A stretch of DNA of 64,000 bases from Pterois miles (GCA_947000775.1 CAMQGK010000637.1:22746001-22810000); one strand, 5' to 3'. Positions 23,970 to 35,101 are shown, counted from the first letter of the stretch. The notes: a model not told the origin generated them from the sequence alone. Program-made: numbers and translations.

Positions 23970-26002
23970 TCAAGCTTTTTCCTCTCTGAGCAGAGTGAGG
24001 ATCCCTTCCCTCCTGGATGTGTACGGTGTGTGTTTCAGCTGGAGGAGGTGAGCAGGAAATAGGTTCCCACTGGGAGCGTACATCTCCTGTCCCTTCTGCC
24101 CCATCAGGGAGCGCAGCGTCTTGTTCCTGGACAGAATCTTATCGTAAAACTCCACCCCTCCTTTGGCATAATCCCGGGACACTCCTGCTGCTTGCCGGTC
24201 TGAGCTGTAGTCAATCCACTGGCTGACAGCATCTGAGGTAAGGAAGTAGGACACGGCACCGAGCCCCAGCGCCAGAACATTCACACCGCCGCGAAGTAGT
24301 GGAGGCCCACCGTGGAGCCCAAACACCTGCTTCATTAACACGCTGTACAGCCAAACCCCTCCCAGGCAGACCGGGGCGACAGCAGCACTCAGAACAGGTC
24401 CTCCAGACTGCAAGCGGGCCACTTCTCGTGCTATGGCGAACTTCTGCGCCTCAGGGGAAAACACCAGCGCCTCCTGCAGAGCAGAGCCAGTGTCGCTGCT
24501 CCAGTCCACCGTTTTGCCGTTGATGAAAATTGTGCGGTTGGTGATTCCACTCGAGTCGTCGGATGTGCTGTTAAAGTTCGCTGGGATGCCAATTTGGGCT
24601 CCTGCAGAAAGCCAAGGGATGCCAGCACCAACAGGGTGGAACCCAAAGGAGGCGAAGGCAGAGAAATTCTGTGGTGAGCTGATACCGTAGTCCTTCAACA
24701 CCTACAAATGACAACAACATTCAAATTCAGATTATATGTCACTTTATTTCTCAGCACATACCTTACTCTACTCTAATGATATTGCTCCTACATGAACTAT
24801 GAATGGCTGTAAAAGTTAATGTGACAATAATGCATTTACACAACTTGAGATTTTGAGGTTGTAGCAGGCAGGAAAATACTGCATTAACTAGCTCCATATC
24901 ATGATGTCTACTTTAACATCCTTAAATTCTTGAGTGCGCTGTCGCCCTCAGCCGGCTTTACTTTTTGCAGAGACTTTAGCAGGTCAGTTTTAAAGCTACA
25001 GAAGATACTGGCATCATGAAACTGGAAAACCTACGGAATCCATTGGTACCAACCATGCCATACTAGCTTGTCACAAAGGAGGCTAAAGAACACTCCAAGA
25101 TTATGCTTAATTTTGGCAAGGAAAAACTGGCATGACCATTTTCAAAGGGGTCCTTTGACCTCTGACCTCAAGATATGTGAATGTAAATGGGTTCTCTGGG
25201 TACCCACGAGTCTCCTCTTTACAGACATGCCCACTTTATAATAATCACATGCAGTTTGGGGCAAGTCATAGTCAAGTCAGCACACTGACACACTGAGAGC
25301 TGTTGTTGCCTGTTGGGCTGCAGTTTGCCATGTTATGATTTGAGCATATTTTCTATCCTAAATGCAGAACCTGTGAGGGTTTCTGGACAATATTTATCAT
25401 TGTTTTGTGTTGTTAACTGATGTACAATTATAAATATATACATACATTTGAATAAAGCAGCATATTTCCCCACTCTCATATTGATAAGAGTACTTGAGAA
25501 ATATCCCTTTAAGGTTCACTTTGAACAGATAAAAATGTGTGATTAATTTGCAGTTAATCACAATTATCTTTGGACAATCATGCAGTTAAACATGATTAAA
25601 TACTTGAATTGATCGTCAGCCTTAATTTATTGTTTTGTGAATAGAATTTCTGCTTTGCAATATGACAATAACCATAATCTAAGTGTTAATGTTAAAATAT
25701 AGTCCTTTTAAATACTTAAATAATACGCAATAGTTCTCAGTGCAATGTAATCTAATTTAGTTTACAACAACTGTTATTGAAAGCAACCTGAAGGTGGTTA
25801 CCTGTTGGAAAACACCTTCGAGCTTTTCAGACAGCGTGACCGGTTCTCCTTTAGACCAGGCCTGATACAGCTGACGGTAGGAGATGTCAGGGAAAACATG
25901 GTAGAACATGTTGGCTGCAAAGACCCCGCCACAGCTTGCAATGATCAGCGGAGTCCTGTACTTCTGAAGAAGCACTGCGTATTTGAGGAAGCGAGACGCC
26001 AT
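23970..26002 (-). CDS. tmem177: transmembrane protein 177 (two coding exons)
   Basis: Mitochondrial inner-membrane protein that, in the human family member, helps stabilise COX20 and newly made COX2 during cytochrome c oxidase assembly. Coding exons are 26002-25802 (67 codons, ATG at 26002) and 24701-23970 (243 codons plus stop); the 1100-bp intron 24702-25801 has donor CAG|GTAACC and acceptor TTTGTAG|GTG, phase 0. The predicted 310 aa match the family length (human 311). Visible are an N-terminal hydrophobic segment at about residues 17-38, NGKTVDW at 128-134, SPEAQKFAIAREV at 149-161, two hydrophobic segments at about 168-189 and 204-222, GGVEFYDKIL at 248-257 and the C-terminal motif YAPSGNLFPAHLLQLKHTPY ending near 294. 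Identification rests on recalled similarity across the whole length. The intron contains a family B repeat. No frameshift or missing motif was seen. Confidence 0.95.
24985..25620 (+). repeat. interspersed repeat family B, near full-length copy in the tmem177 intron
   Basis: This ~635-bp copy contains all landmarks: GGCATCATGAAACTGGAAAA, TGGCATGACCATTTTCAAAG, TTTGACCTCTGACCTCAAGA, TTTACAGACATGCCCACTTT, GTGTGATTAATTTGCAGTTA and AAACATGATTAAATACTTGA. The copy at 37730-38345 is the same element in inverted orientation. Confidence 0.85.
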
Positions 26003-26056
26003 GTCGCGTCTTCGTTTTTAATTGATTTGGGTGGCGCAGACTTCAACAGGTGGCAT
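26003..26056 (-). other. tmem177: predicted 5' UTR part of tmem177 first coding exon
   Basis: On the minus strand CTGATGCCTCTCTCACAG precedes ATGCCACCTG, a good acceptor that would start the exon at 26056. The ATG inside CAGATGCC lies upstream and out of the tmem177 frame (54 bases up to the start would be in frame, but the triplets GCC ACC TGT TGA stop at once). The start at 26002 sits in GCGACATGG, an acceptable context, and gives the conserved N terminus. Confidence 0.5.
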
Positions 26057-26204
26057 CTGTGAGAGAGGCATCAGACAAAATCATGAGTACACTAGTAGTT
26101 ATATGCAGAGAGTGAATTCAATAGAAAACTCCCTCCCTATACCAGGGCTTCGCCTCAATGAATACAAATTCAACCAGCACTGGGAAAAGGAAACTAACAC
26201 ATAG

Positions 26205-26765
26205 AAATGTGGCTTCATGGACGGGAAACCCAGTCTACCTCCACTAACTCCTTGTTTTGGAGATTTCTGCTGGAAGAGTTTGGTTTGTTTATTATCTCCA
26301 ACCAGAAATCCAAATTTAGTGGGTCTCAGCACTTCTGCTGGAGGGAGTGTGAATCGGTTTCAGTGGACCATGCACACATTTTTTTGGTCTCGTCCATGTG
26401 CTAAGCCTTTTTGGAAAGCATGAATTTAGTCTCAGAGACTCTTGGCCTTTTTAACCAGCTAAATGTTCCTAAAGGTCCCAAGAAAGGCAACACAAACCTT
26501 TTGAAAATTATGGCTGCTGGTAAGACAAAATGCTGGCTCCCTCCCTCCACTGACCTTCTTATCAATATAATTATCCGCCCAATGGCAAAAATTACTTTCA
26601 CTCTTCTACTTCAAAAGGAAAAGAAGGGGGATAAATACAGGGAAATGGGATAGTTATAACCATCTAGAATCTTAACACTGTACCTATGCCTCTCGTTTTA
26701 TTTAATTTTTTTGATGATTGCTTATTTTTGATTATGCTGTAATGTCCCAGTTCTATATTCATAAA
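26205..26765 (+). mobile_element. degraded L1/Tx1-like LINE fragment (3' end of reverse-transcriptase ORF)
   Basis: Plus-strand frames encode pieces like the C-terminal end of L1-type ORF2: a Cys/His-rich segment (frame at 26207, CWREC then HAHIF), then FFWSRPCAKPFW in a neighbouring frame, then from 26411 a segment with KIMAAGKTKCW and KITFTLLLQKEKKGDKYREM ending in a stop at 26651. At least two frameshifts break it. The short AT-rich stretch after the stop looks like a 3' tail. It lies in the probable first intron of tmem177, antisense to that gene. Confidence 0.6.
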
Positions 26766-27799
26766 AACAAAAATATATAAGTATTAGATCACTATCAAAG
26801 AGGTTAGGTAGCGTTTAAGTGTCTCTCTCAAGGACACACCAGGCTGGGATTTGAGTCTTTGTTGTCCTGTTAAAAGAAACCTCTCTTCCACTAAACTATA
26901 TAACCTTCTTCACAGACCATGAAAACAGAGCCATGAGGAGGTGCAGAAGTTCCTCAGAACGGTTGAATCACAGTATGCTGAAAACTGATTTAGGATTTTT
27001 TTGCTGAAAGATGCCAAAAACTTTCTGCATACTGCTGGTTTAAATGCCTTTCTCAAGACGACTTCAGGTGAGAATTTGAACCTTTGTTGTCCTGTTGAAG
27101 AAACATTTTCTTTAACCACTGAGCCTCCCTAACATCACCATCACAGACCATAGTATTCAGTTAGCTTTAGATAATATGACAGTCTCTGGTCATTGTGTTT
27201 TCAGGGTTAATTATGGGATGATAACAGCAGTATGTTCCAGTCCACAGATAACCTGCAGGCATTTGGCCTCATATCAGTTGAGACACTGTGGGAACACAGC
27301 AACTTGCTAAGTTGTCTTTTCCTGGTCTTAAAGGTCCATTCCAAACAATTTTCTGCATTGATTTGATTTTATAAGCTTTGTTAAATGCCCAATTAATCTC
27401 CTGCATAAGTTTGAAGTCAACTGTCATACACAAAATATATTAGCAACAAATACCGCTATATTTAATTGTCTTAGCACTGCCGAATTAAAGTTAGCCTTGC
27501 AGTACACGTCAATCCCTATCTCTACGTGTTTAACGTCGCTAAAAACACAAGAAAACAGCACTAAATGCCCCAAATGTACCGTTAAACTAGCACTCTGAGT
27601 TTGTAGTTCTTTTGTTTACTGTTACTCCGCATTGTCTACATTGGGAAGCAACCTTAGCTAGCTGACCCTTAGCTAATAAGGAAACACTACTATGAGCTGC
27701 CGCTTTAGCATTAGCTTGCTAAGTTAGCTCAACACGTTGCGAGTAAAAACAACAGCAATTCCTGCAATTCGTAGCAAACAAACCTCTCCTTAAACTCAC

Positions 27800-27900
27800 A
27801 TGCTCTCCACATCTTTACAAGGACAGCCGACATCAGCTCTGACAGATGACTCCTGCCCGTAAAGCGATTTCGCTGTCGTCAGGGTGTTGCACAACAGTTT
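27800..27900 (-). other. tmem177: candidate non-coding first exon and TSS region of tmem177
   Basis: On the minus strand GATGTGGAGAGCAT is followed by GTGAGTTTAAGG, a near-consensus splice donor, placing the exon end at 27800. Upstream sequence to about 27930 contains several CpGs (TGACGACAGCGAAATCGC) in an otherwise CpG-poor area. It would splice to 26056 across a 1.74-kb intron. The upstream edge is approximate. Confidence 0.4.
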
Positions 27901-27930
27901 TACGACAGTAGTGTTTACTGTCCGACCTCT

Positions 27931-29193
27931 CATATTGATGCATTTAACCCTTTAGTACAATGGAAATCTTTATTAAGAGCAGCTGTATTTAACTAACAGA
28001 TATCACCATGAAACTTCCCCAGGATATTACTTACATTAAGACAAATATTTTTCGTATTACAAGTTTTCTGATACTCTATGTTTAAATATGCTAATAATGC
28101 ATTAGCTTATTAAATATGTGCCAATTTGCATACATTTCCAGAGCAGAAATCTGAACATTGGATAAAGCCAGGTTCATTTCCCATGTTTTTAGGAATAAAC
28201 TAAATCAGGGTATGAATGACATATGATCAATCCCTCTGTAAAAACCTTCGGCATATTGATAGCAATTAAAATGGAATAACTGAAGTCAGGATTTCTACTA
28301 ATTTAAAAAAACAGCTTTTGAAGATTAAAGATTGTATTCTATTTACAAGACACTACAGGGAAATAGGGTTAAAAAAAACCCCAAACAACTTACATCACCA
28401 TGAATTTGTTTCTTTTTTACAGTTTCTAAGTTTTTTTTACAGAGGGGATTTAGGATATCTCTTTGTACACCATAACTAAGAAACAGTCATACAAAAATGC
28501 TGTATTTTTAGGAATAAAATATTCTATAAATTACTGGTAGGTTAGGAATGGTACATGAACAAACTCCTCCGTAAAAACCTTCATAATATAGATATGAATG
28601 AAACTGGAAAATTTGGTGGATATAAGTGCTACCTCAGTGGAGATTTGTGGCTCTGAGTCTGAGAAAAAAAAAAAAAAAAACTCATTTTGAAAAAACAGCA
28701 CTTAAAGATAAGAAATCCATACATTTTGCAGTGAACAACAGCAATCATCTAATGGTAACTTTGGGTGACTTTAGGAGAAATCTACAGATACAAAAAGACA
28801 AAGTGGTAAAACAAACACCTAAATGTATTTTTTGGATGTTTTCTTTCCACTAGTCTGAAAAAAGACATTTTATGGAAGCAAAATAGCCCCAAATCTCAAA
28901 AACCAGGCAAAAATCTTTACCTGGATCGCACCTTAAAATGAAAAGCATTCTTGAGATGTTAAGCAGAAAAACATGGTTGTTAAATTGCATATGATCATGC
29001 TGACATTGTGTTTATGTTTGAACATAATACCGTATGCTGGCAGCAGCATGTACAGCTTGTGTGAGTTGTAAAACATGAACCTGATTTGGTTCGGGTATGA
29101 TCTTTCCATGTAGATTAACATATCAATGATTGATCGCTGGAAGTAACAGTGTAATATATCCATGAAGATTCTCATTCATCCAGGTCATCGTTC
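27931..29193. other. intergenic sequence, no gene recognised
   Basis: AT-rich, with an internal loose repeat: GGATAAAGCCAGGTTCATTT / TTTTTAGGAATAAACT near 28160-28200 and TTTTTAGGAATAAAATATTC near 28505, each followed by CTCTGTAAAAACCTTC or CTCCGTAAAAACCTTC. Poly-A run at 28662-28680. Nothing coding. Confidence 0.5.
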
Positions 29194-29279
29194 ATCCACT
29201 GTAGTAAATCAGGTCAACTGGACGTAGAAGGTTCCCGGGAACCTTCTACGTCCAGTTGACCTGATTTACTACAGTGGAT
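29194..29279. repeat. 86-bp perfect palindrome without spacer
   Basis: Two 43-bp arms are exact reverse complements and meet at CCC|GGG (29236/29237). The left arm runs ATCCACTGTAGTAAATCAGG ... GGTTCCC and the right arm GGGAACC ... CCTGATTTACTACAGTGGAT. Symmetry ends at 29193 (C) against 29280 (A). The left flank (AAGATTCTCATTCATCCAGG) and arm vocabulary (CAGGTCAACTGGAC) recall a common teleost dispersed repeat, so the palindrome may be an inverted junction of two truncated copies. Confidence 0.95.
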
Positions 29280-29369
29280 AACAGTGTAATGAGCAGATTT
29301 CACCTGTTCAGTTGTTAACCTTCACACAACGTGATTATGTATAATAATTCGCTCTTTTTCAGAAAGCCT

Positions 29370-29375
29370 TTTATT
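29370..29375 (-). terminator. possible poly(A) signal of the TRIM gene
   Basis: Plus-strand TTTATT (minus AATAAA) about 1.04 kb after the TRIM stop codon, between the tandem duplication and the palindrome. Other hexamer variants exist, so this is tentative. Confidence 0.3.
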
Positions 29376-29699
29376 GTTTTTGATTATATTCATTTTCCTT
29401 ACATAACATGGATCCGTTTAATGTTAAGCATATAAAGGTAATTTTTAAAACAACAAAGGCACTCCAGTGTGGCAGAGAAATGCAAAAGTACAAAAACAAC
29501 CAATAAAAACTTGTAATTGTTCAACAATATGTGCCCACAGCAGTATCACCACCCTGATGGTACATTAACGTGAAAAGTAGAAACACAAACACAATAACAA
29601 AGTGGCAAACTACTCAAATTGAGTAACTCTCAGTTAGCTTTAAAAGGTCCTCGGTGCAGCATCTCCCCTCATGGGTGTAGTATGAAGTATGGTCTAACT

Positions 29700-30411
29700 A
29701 CACCTCAACCCCATCACCAATTTATCAAAATACAATAATTTTACAAATGTTTTTTTTTTCTCAAAGACATGTGTGAACAGATAGTACTGTAAATATAAGA
29801 TGTTCAAAATAAGACTGCAAATTTTTCAATTTAAATTATATTTTTTAACGGAGGACAAGGTGTCCCGACCATCCTGGGGATGCAAAATTTTGAGAAAGTG
29901 CATGTTTGGTTTGGGTTCAGAAAAAAATAAATAGATAAATAGTTAGCAGACTGTATCTGTTCAGGTATCACATTATTTTCGTTATGGTTCAAGTACGTGA
30001 GTAATGGAAGGTTATTTGGTGTTGATACAAAACCGACCCCACTCTCTCCATCACCAATTTATGAAAATATAATTTTACAAATGTTTTCTTTTTCTCAAAG
30101 AAATGTGTGAACAAGTGCTACTGTAAATATAAGGTGTTCAAATTTAGACAGCATTTTTTTCCAATTTAAATTATATATTTTTTAACCAGAACAAGGTATG
30201 CCAACCATCCTGGGGAGTCAGAATTTTGTTCAAATGCATGTTTGGTTTGGGGAAAATGCACTCCTTGTACATTTAACAAAATTGTGCCTTTTACGTTTGG
30301 GTTTGACTCAAAGAAACGTGTTAAATTGTTAGCAGAGACCTGTATCTGTCAAGTAGGCTGTGTGTAACGGAAGGCTAGTTGGTGTGGATACAGCCAACCC
30401 TGCTCTCTCCA
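29700..30411. repeat. ~340-360 bp tandem duplication abutting the TRIM stop codon
   Basis: CATCACCAATTTATCAAAAT at 29712 and CATCACCAATTTATGAAAAT at 30049 begin two parallel copies sharing TCTCAAAGACATGTGTGAAC / TCTCAAAGAAATGTGTGAAC, ATAAGATGTTCAAA / ATAAGGTGTTCAAA, CCATCCTGGGGA and TGCATGTTTGGTTTGG. The repeat phase returns at 30410 as CTCTCTCCATCAAC, which overlaps the TRIM stop region. The duplicated unit is therefore the presumed 3' UTR of the TRIM gene. Confidence 0.85.
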
Positions 30412-31827
30412 TCAACAGATCGTGTTGATCTTGTAATCCTCCAACTGCTGTGTTGGTGTCACAGAGAGCTTCACAGGCAGTATCTTCAGTGGGACGTCAC
30501 TCCAGGTGTTCATGTACGGAAACAGCCTGTCGCTGAAAGTGTGTGTGAAGGTATGTACGATGGTGTTCGTATCTAGATCCAAGAAGGAGAGACTCCTTCT
30601 GTCCCAGTCCAGGTGCACTCTGATCCTCTGGAGCCGGCCCTTCAGAGGGAGCACCGACTCTGGCCGTGATGGGGAGAACGCAGTGAGTTTACCATGACAG
30701 AACCTCACCATCCATAACCCAGATAGTATGTCTCCCATCCTCTGGGCATCTGGTGCCATCACGCCCAGCGCCCACACACGGTTATCTCCAACCTCCACGT
30801 CCCAGCTGTGACTCCCGGAGGCGAACCCCTCGACGCCCAGCACGCTGCGGTGCTGCTCCATCCTCTCCGGGGTTGGACCAACAGTCTGTTTTGGTCCACA
30901 TCTTACACTGGTTAACCCCTCAGACAAGTGGAGCTCTGGATGGGCGGTGTTGGGGTTCAGGATTACAGGGGTGTATGACACTATCTCCTTCATTTTGCAC
31001 CACACGATGAAGCTCATGTTTCCCAGGTATTTGGCAACGTGGATCAGGGCTCCTGTGGCCTGCTCTGGGTCCTCAGGCAGGGGGCGCTCTGCTGCGTTCA
31101 TTAAAGCTTTCACCTGTAAAAGAAAGGACGTGTCATTTTCTCCCAGCCCCTCCTCTATGGTGTTTATGGTACTTTCCAGGGTGTTTACATCACCAGTCAA
31201 AAGTGCAATCTTGTCCTTCATCATCTTCCTTTTATACTCCTCTTCTTTCTTCAATGCTGCAATCCTGACCTCTTTCTCTTTAAGCAAAAACTGCTGAAGC
31301 ACCTCAAACTCCTGTATAATCTTCATCTCCGTGTCCAGAGATTGCTTCTTGATTTCTTCATCTCTTTTCTCGCAGATCAGTTTCATTTCTCTGCGTAGTT
31401 TCACTTTCTCCCGTGAACAACTCACATATTCCCGGAGGTCAGCTCTGTGGGACTGCGCAGCCTCGTCGGCGGGGATGCAGCGGTGGTTTCTGTGCTGCTC
31501 TGACTCCCTGCAGACCACACAGATGGGCGTCTGGTGGTCCAGGCAGTACAGCTTCAGCCTCTCGTGGTGGAGGCGGCAGTAGACCCCCGAGCCCAGCTCC
31601 AGTTGAAACATCTCGCAGAGGCTCTTCAGCACCTGGTTGCGAGTTAGCGCCCTGGTTGAAGACACTCTGCAGACAGGACATTCACGTCGCCGATTGGTTG
31701 TCCACCATCTTTGCACACAGACTTTACAGATGCTGTGGCTACAGCGGAGGAGAACAGGGTCTCTAAAGATTTCGTAGCAGACCGGACAGGTGAGGTCCTC
31801 TCTCAGTGCCGACCAGGTGGACGCCAT
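30412..31827 (-). CDS. TRIM35/zinc-binding protein A33-like E3 ubiquitin ligase, single exon
   Basis: 471-aa intronless frame with the full tripartite-motif plan. RING C3HC4 ligands are C14, C17, C29, H31, C34, C37, C50 and C53. B-box 2 uses C84, H87, C95, C103, C106, H112 and H115, with H98 where Asp or Cys is usual. A charged coiled coil spans about 125-255, and a PRY-SPRY domain runs from about 288 (VILNPNTAHPELHLSE) through SHSWDVEVG and WALGV to the C terminus. Such proteins are cytosolic ubiquitin ligases that select targets with the SPRY domain. Many fish members are lineage-expanded and thought to act in innate immunity, but this one's target cannot be told. The first ATG of the frame sits directly before the RING, as is usual, and length is normal (human TRIM35 493 aa). 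No truncation seen. Orthology within the large fish TRIM35-like group cannot be resolved by eye, so no symbol is given. Confidence 0.92.
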   Translation of the reverse strand: MASTWSALREDLTCPVCYEIFRDPVLLRCSHSICKVCVQRWWTTNRRRECPVCRVSSTRALTRNQVLKSLCEMFQLELGSGVYCRLHHERLKLYCLDHQTPICVVCRESEQHRNHRCIPADEAAQSHRADLREYVSCSREKVKLRREMKLICEKRDEEIKKQSLDTEMKIIQEFEVLQQFLLKEKEVRIAALKKEEEYKRKMMKDKIALLTGDVNTLESTINTIEEGLGENDTSFLLQVKALMNAAERPLPEDPEQATGALIHVAKYLGNMSFIVWCKMKEIVSYTPVILNPNTAHPELHLSEGLTSVRCGPKQTVGPTPERMEQHRSVLGVEGFASGSHSWDVEVGDNRVWALGVMAPDAQRMGDILSGLWMVRFCHGKLTAFSPSRPESVLPLKGRLQRIRVHLDWDRRSLSFLDLDTNTIVHTFTHTFSDRLFPYMNTWSDVPLKILPVKLSVTPTQQLEDYKINTIC

Positions 31828-32060
31828 GTTCTTCTTTTCTTCTTCGTCAAGGTGTAAGACCCGTGTGGCAGTTTTACCTCAGCTGCAGTAGTTATGACCC
31901 GAAACACAACTCTGGTTGTCTTGAAAGTTCAGTGAACTTTTTCTGGTCAGTCGTTTATTCCACACATCTCTCCTCTCATTGGCTGTGGTGACATTGGACG
32001 CCTTGCTATTGGCCACGTAGCTGATGACGTACAGCAGCCGGAATTCACCTGAACGTCTCA
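31828..32060 (-). promoter_or_regulatory. probable 5' UTR/promoter region of the TRIM gene
   Basis: Immediately upstream of the TRIM ATG is a purine-rich leader (GAAGAAAAGAAGAACATGG on the minus strand). Further upstream lies more GC-rich sequence with inverted CCAAT boxes (plus-strand CCAATGTCACC context read on minus as ATTGG, and TATTGGCCACG). No TATA box is obvious. The start site is not defined. Confidence 0.3.
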
Positions 32061-32394
32061 TTTTAGACCTGCAGCGCCCTCTGCTGGCAACCTGCCGAAC
32101 CTATGAGAGAAATAATAAATAAATATGGATAATAAAAGTGCTCATTCTGCTGGGTGGCAAATTTCTAAATGTACAACCAAAGGACTACAACACATTAAAA
32201 CCTTCAAGTTTAGTGTGCAATTAGCATTTATGAGTGTCTTCTTCTCAACAGGTCACTTATCAGTGCATTGTACGGTATATAGATATTATTATAATATTAT
32301 TATATACAAATAGACAACAAAGTATAACATTTGTTTTTATTTATTTATTATTTTTTATTTGCACCACACATGCACCAATCAGCCATAACATTAC

Positions 32395-32660
32395 CATATC
32401 AAGTTTATATGATTCCAAGACTGTTTGGGGACCCAAGTGTGCAGAAATATTCAAACAAATAATTCTTAGAATAGGTGACTAGAACACATTTTCTGTGTTT
32501 GTTAAGGGGAAACTCGAGGGTACGCGTTGAACTCATATTTGTTCACATATCTGGAGGTCAGAGGTCAAAGGACCCCTTTGAAAATGGCCATGCTAGTTTT
32601 TCCTTTTCTTTCGTGTAAGTTTTGAGCGTTATTTAGCCTCCTTCCCTCCTTTCTTGTTAT
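32395..32660. repeat. interspersed repeat family B, partial copy
   Basis: Contains GGGGAAACTCGAGGGTACG, ATCTGGAGGTCAGAGGTCAA, GAAAATGGCCATGCTAGTTT and TTTGAGCGTTATTTAGCCTC, all family B landmarks. Confidence 0.8.
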
Positions 32661-33699
32661 GTGTTCCTTCATTCTAGCTCTAAAACTGAACCTGCTGCTC
32701 CCAAAATCAGTAAAGTAGACTTTAAAAAGAGAAAATGTGTATTTTAACCACCGTGGTGACTTAAAAAAACACTAAAGGTCAATATAGGTAAGTATTATAT
32801 CATCATTTATTATTGTATGTATGTATATTATGTGTTGTTCTGAGAGAAATCTATGAAGTTGAGCAATAATTGTAAAGAATAGATAAACAAGAATCAGAGC
32901 AAATTTAGAAAACAAACTAAAACAAAGAAAAATGAGTAATAAAACAGGTGGATGTCACCACAATAACATCAAGGCCCGTCTCCCCCACATCTTCTTTTTC
33001 TCTCGAGCTGCTGCTGTCATCTGTGGGTGTGATGAATAGATGGGAATGGCTCATTACAGCCCTACTGGTGTTTCCCATTCTTTCAAGAGACCCTGGCTAT
33101 ACTGCAATTACTGTGTGCTGTTTCACATCGATCTCCTATGTTCCACATTTCTCCAGATCGAGTCAAACATGCAGATTAGAAAAAGGGGAAGGGGTGAGCA
33201 CATGTGTGGTTGCTGCTGATCTGTAATGATGTGTGTTTCCTTTGAGGAGCTCTGAGATGTGGCTACATGCCTGCGAGCTGTTGTTAAATTTTAATGGTGT
33301 AGCTGAGTGTGGTGCGTATATGCACAGGATGCAAATGAAAGCTGGAGTCATGCAAGTAAACAACAGCTGATTTCCATGCACTCAGTGGCTGCACACATGG
33401 TGGTGTCGAGGTAGAGGAGGAAGTGAAAGTTGTGCAGTTGCTTAAGACACTATGAGAAAACTTTCAGTATTTTAGTCTTATTGCATGATGTGACGACCGC
33501 AGTATATAAGATCAGCGATGTGCAGTTACTGAAATAGTTAAATGTTTTGTATCCAGAGGGTTTTCATTAACTTTAGATGAACTGATGCCAAATTAGTACG
33601 GTGCTGGTGTTGAGGTGGAAGTCTACTTGGATGGCACAGCCTAACACCTTTTTTAAAAGAAACTGTGTAGCCCAGCAACACACTGAGCACTTGTTTTAA

Positions 33700-34150
33700 T
33701 TTCAGTTCTCGTCTAATGTGCCTTCAGTGTGGGTCATGTTTACTGTGTTTATGAGTTTAGTTCATATGAACGCCCCCCTCATGTCGTATTCACGACCTTG
33801 TACACTGAAAGTTTCTGAAAGCTCGAAGTTTACGACTTGGGACGTGTTTGTTTGCATTGTGAGAAATGGTGGAACCCATGGAAGTTCATTTATCGGTGCA
33901 TAATAAGTTAATATTGTACTGTATATCGTAATTTTAATCATACATTGTTTTTCTTGGTAATTTTATGTCTGAGAAAAATGTATCCTCAACAACTTCATCT
34001 TTCTCCTCATTATACTTTTGCATTTCCTTCTTTATGTTACCCACTTGCTAGCTTACTAACTTGGACAGCAATGTTAACATTGCCATTTTTTTTAGCAGCG
34101 GTTGTGTTCACGACTTAATCACTTGAACGCAACGCATGAGTTCACAATTC
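33700..34150. repeat. interspersed repeat family D, copy 1
   Basis: Matches 62930-63345 over several hundred bases: GTGTTTATGAGTTTAGTTCA versus GTGGTTATGAGTTGGGTCCA, TTTCTGAAAGCTCGAAGTT versus TTTCTGAAAGCTTCGAGGT, AGAAATGGTGGAACCCATGG versus AGAAATGGTGGAGCCCATGG, and the shared downstream CACTTGAACGCAAC. The open frame at 33718-33903 belongs to the repeat. Confidence 0.8.
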
Positions 34151-35059
34151 CTTTTGAAGGCACCAAAATCCTGCAAGCCAAAATGCAGGCCATTTTTGAA
34201 AACCCAACTAGGGTTGTAACGATATACCAGTATCAAGATATACCCTGAAAGTTGACAGTTAACATACTGTGTCTATGGTATTAAAAAAATCACATTTTTC
34301 AAATGAGAAAAACAAAAACTATGAAATATTTTTGATATACTAATTGCAAACTAGGTTTTTTGGTTGGGGTATTACACCCTTGGATATGTCAATAATTGAC
34401 AACAACATTGATTTGAATGCATTATTATTTTTTGAGCAGTGCGACTTTATGTAAAATATGCCACCTTTTATCCTTCATGCAAAACATACTCAAGTCCTAA
34501 AAAGTGCTATAAAAATATTATATATTAATATTTTTTTCACTTTCAGTGAATTAAATCTTTTGACCAACTTCAATACTGATCATAGCTATTAAATTTACAT
34601 GTATTTATTAAATAAATGTTTTAATAGGGGTCAACCATGCACAAAATGTCTGAAGGGTAAAAAGTGGAACGTTCTTCTCTACACAGTTATTATATTCAAG
34701 GATGAAATTTTAAAATTTGATAAAAAAAGAAAACTAGACATCTGCACCATGGCTCTGTTATCATGCTTTAAAATATCTAGCCCAAGACGAGATGACTTTG
34801 GCCAATCACAGGTCACTTCAGAGAGAGCATGATTCTATTGGCTGTGCTCCAGATGGTGGGCGGGGCTTGGTATTTCCTCAACTGATCTCAACATGGCAGC
34901 CAGGTCACAAACTTTTTCAGAATATTGATTCATGATCAGAGTTTGTGAGTGAGTGACAGCTGCTCAGAGACGACAGGCTCCAACTTTGCTCTAATTGGTT
35001 GTTTTCTACCGGTCTGTAAAATCTTGCAGCTGCCGTTAAGAGCACCAGAGAACACAGCG

Positions 35060-35101
35060 GACATCAGCGGACACCAACGGACCCCAACGGACCCCAACGG
35101 A
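35060..35101. repeat. 10-bp tandem repeat (ACCCCAACGG-like), four units
   Basis: CGGACATCAG CGGACACCAA CGGACCCCAA CGGACCCCAA CGG in direct series, then diverges. Low-complexity local duplication. Confidence 0.75.
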
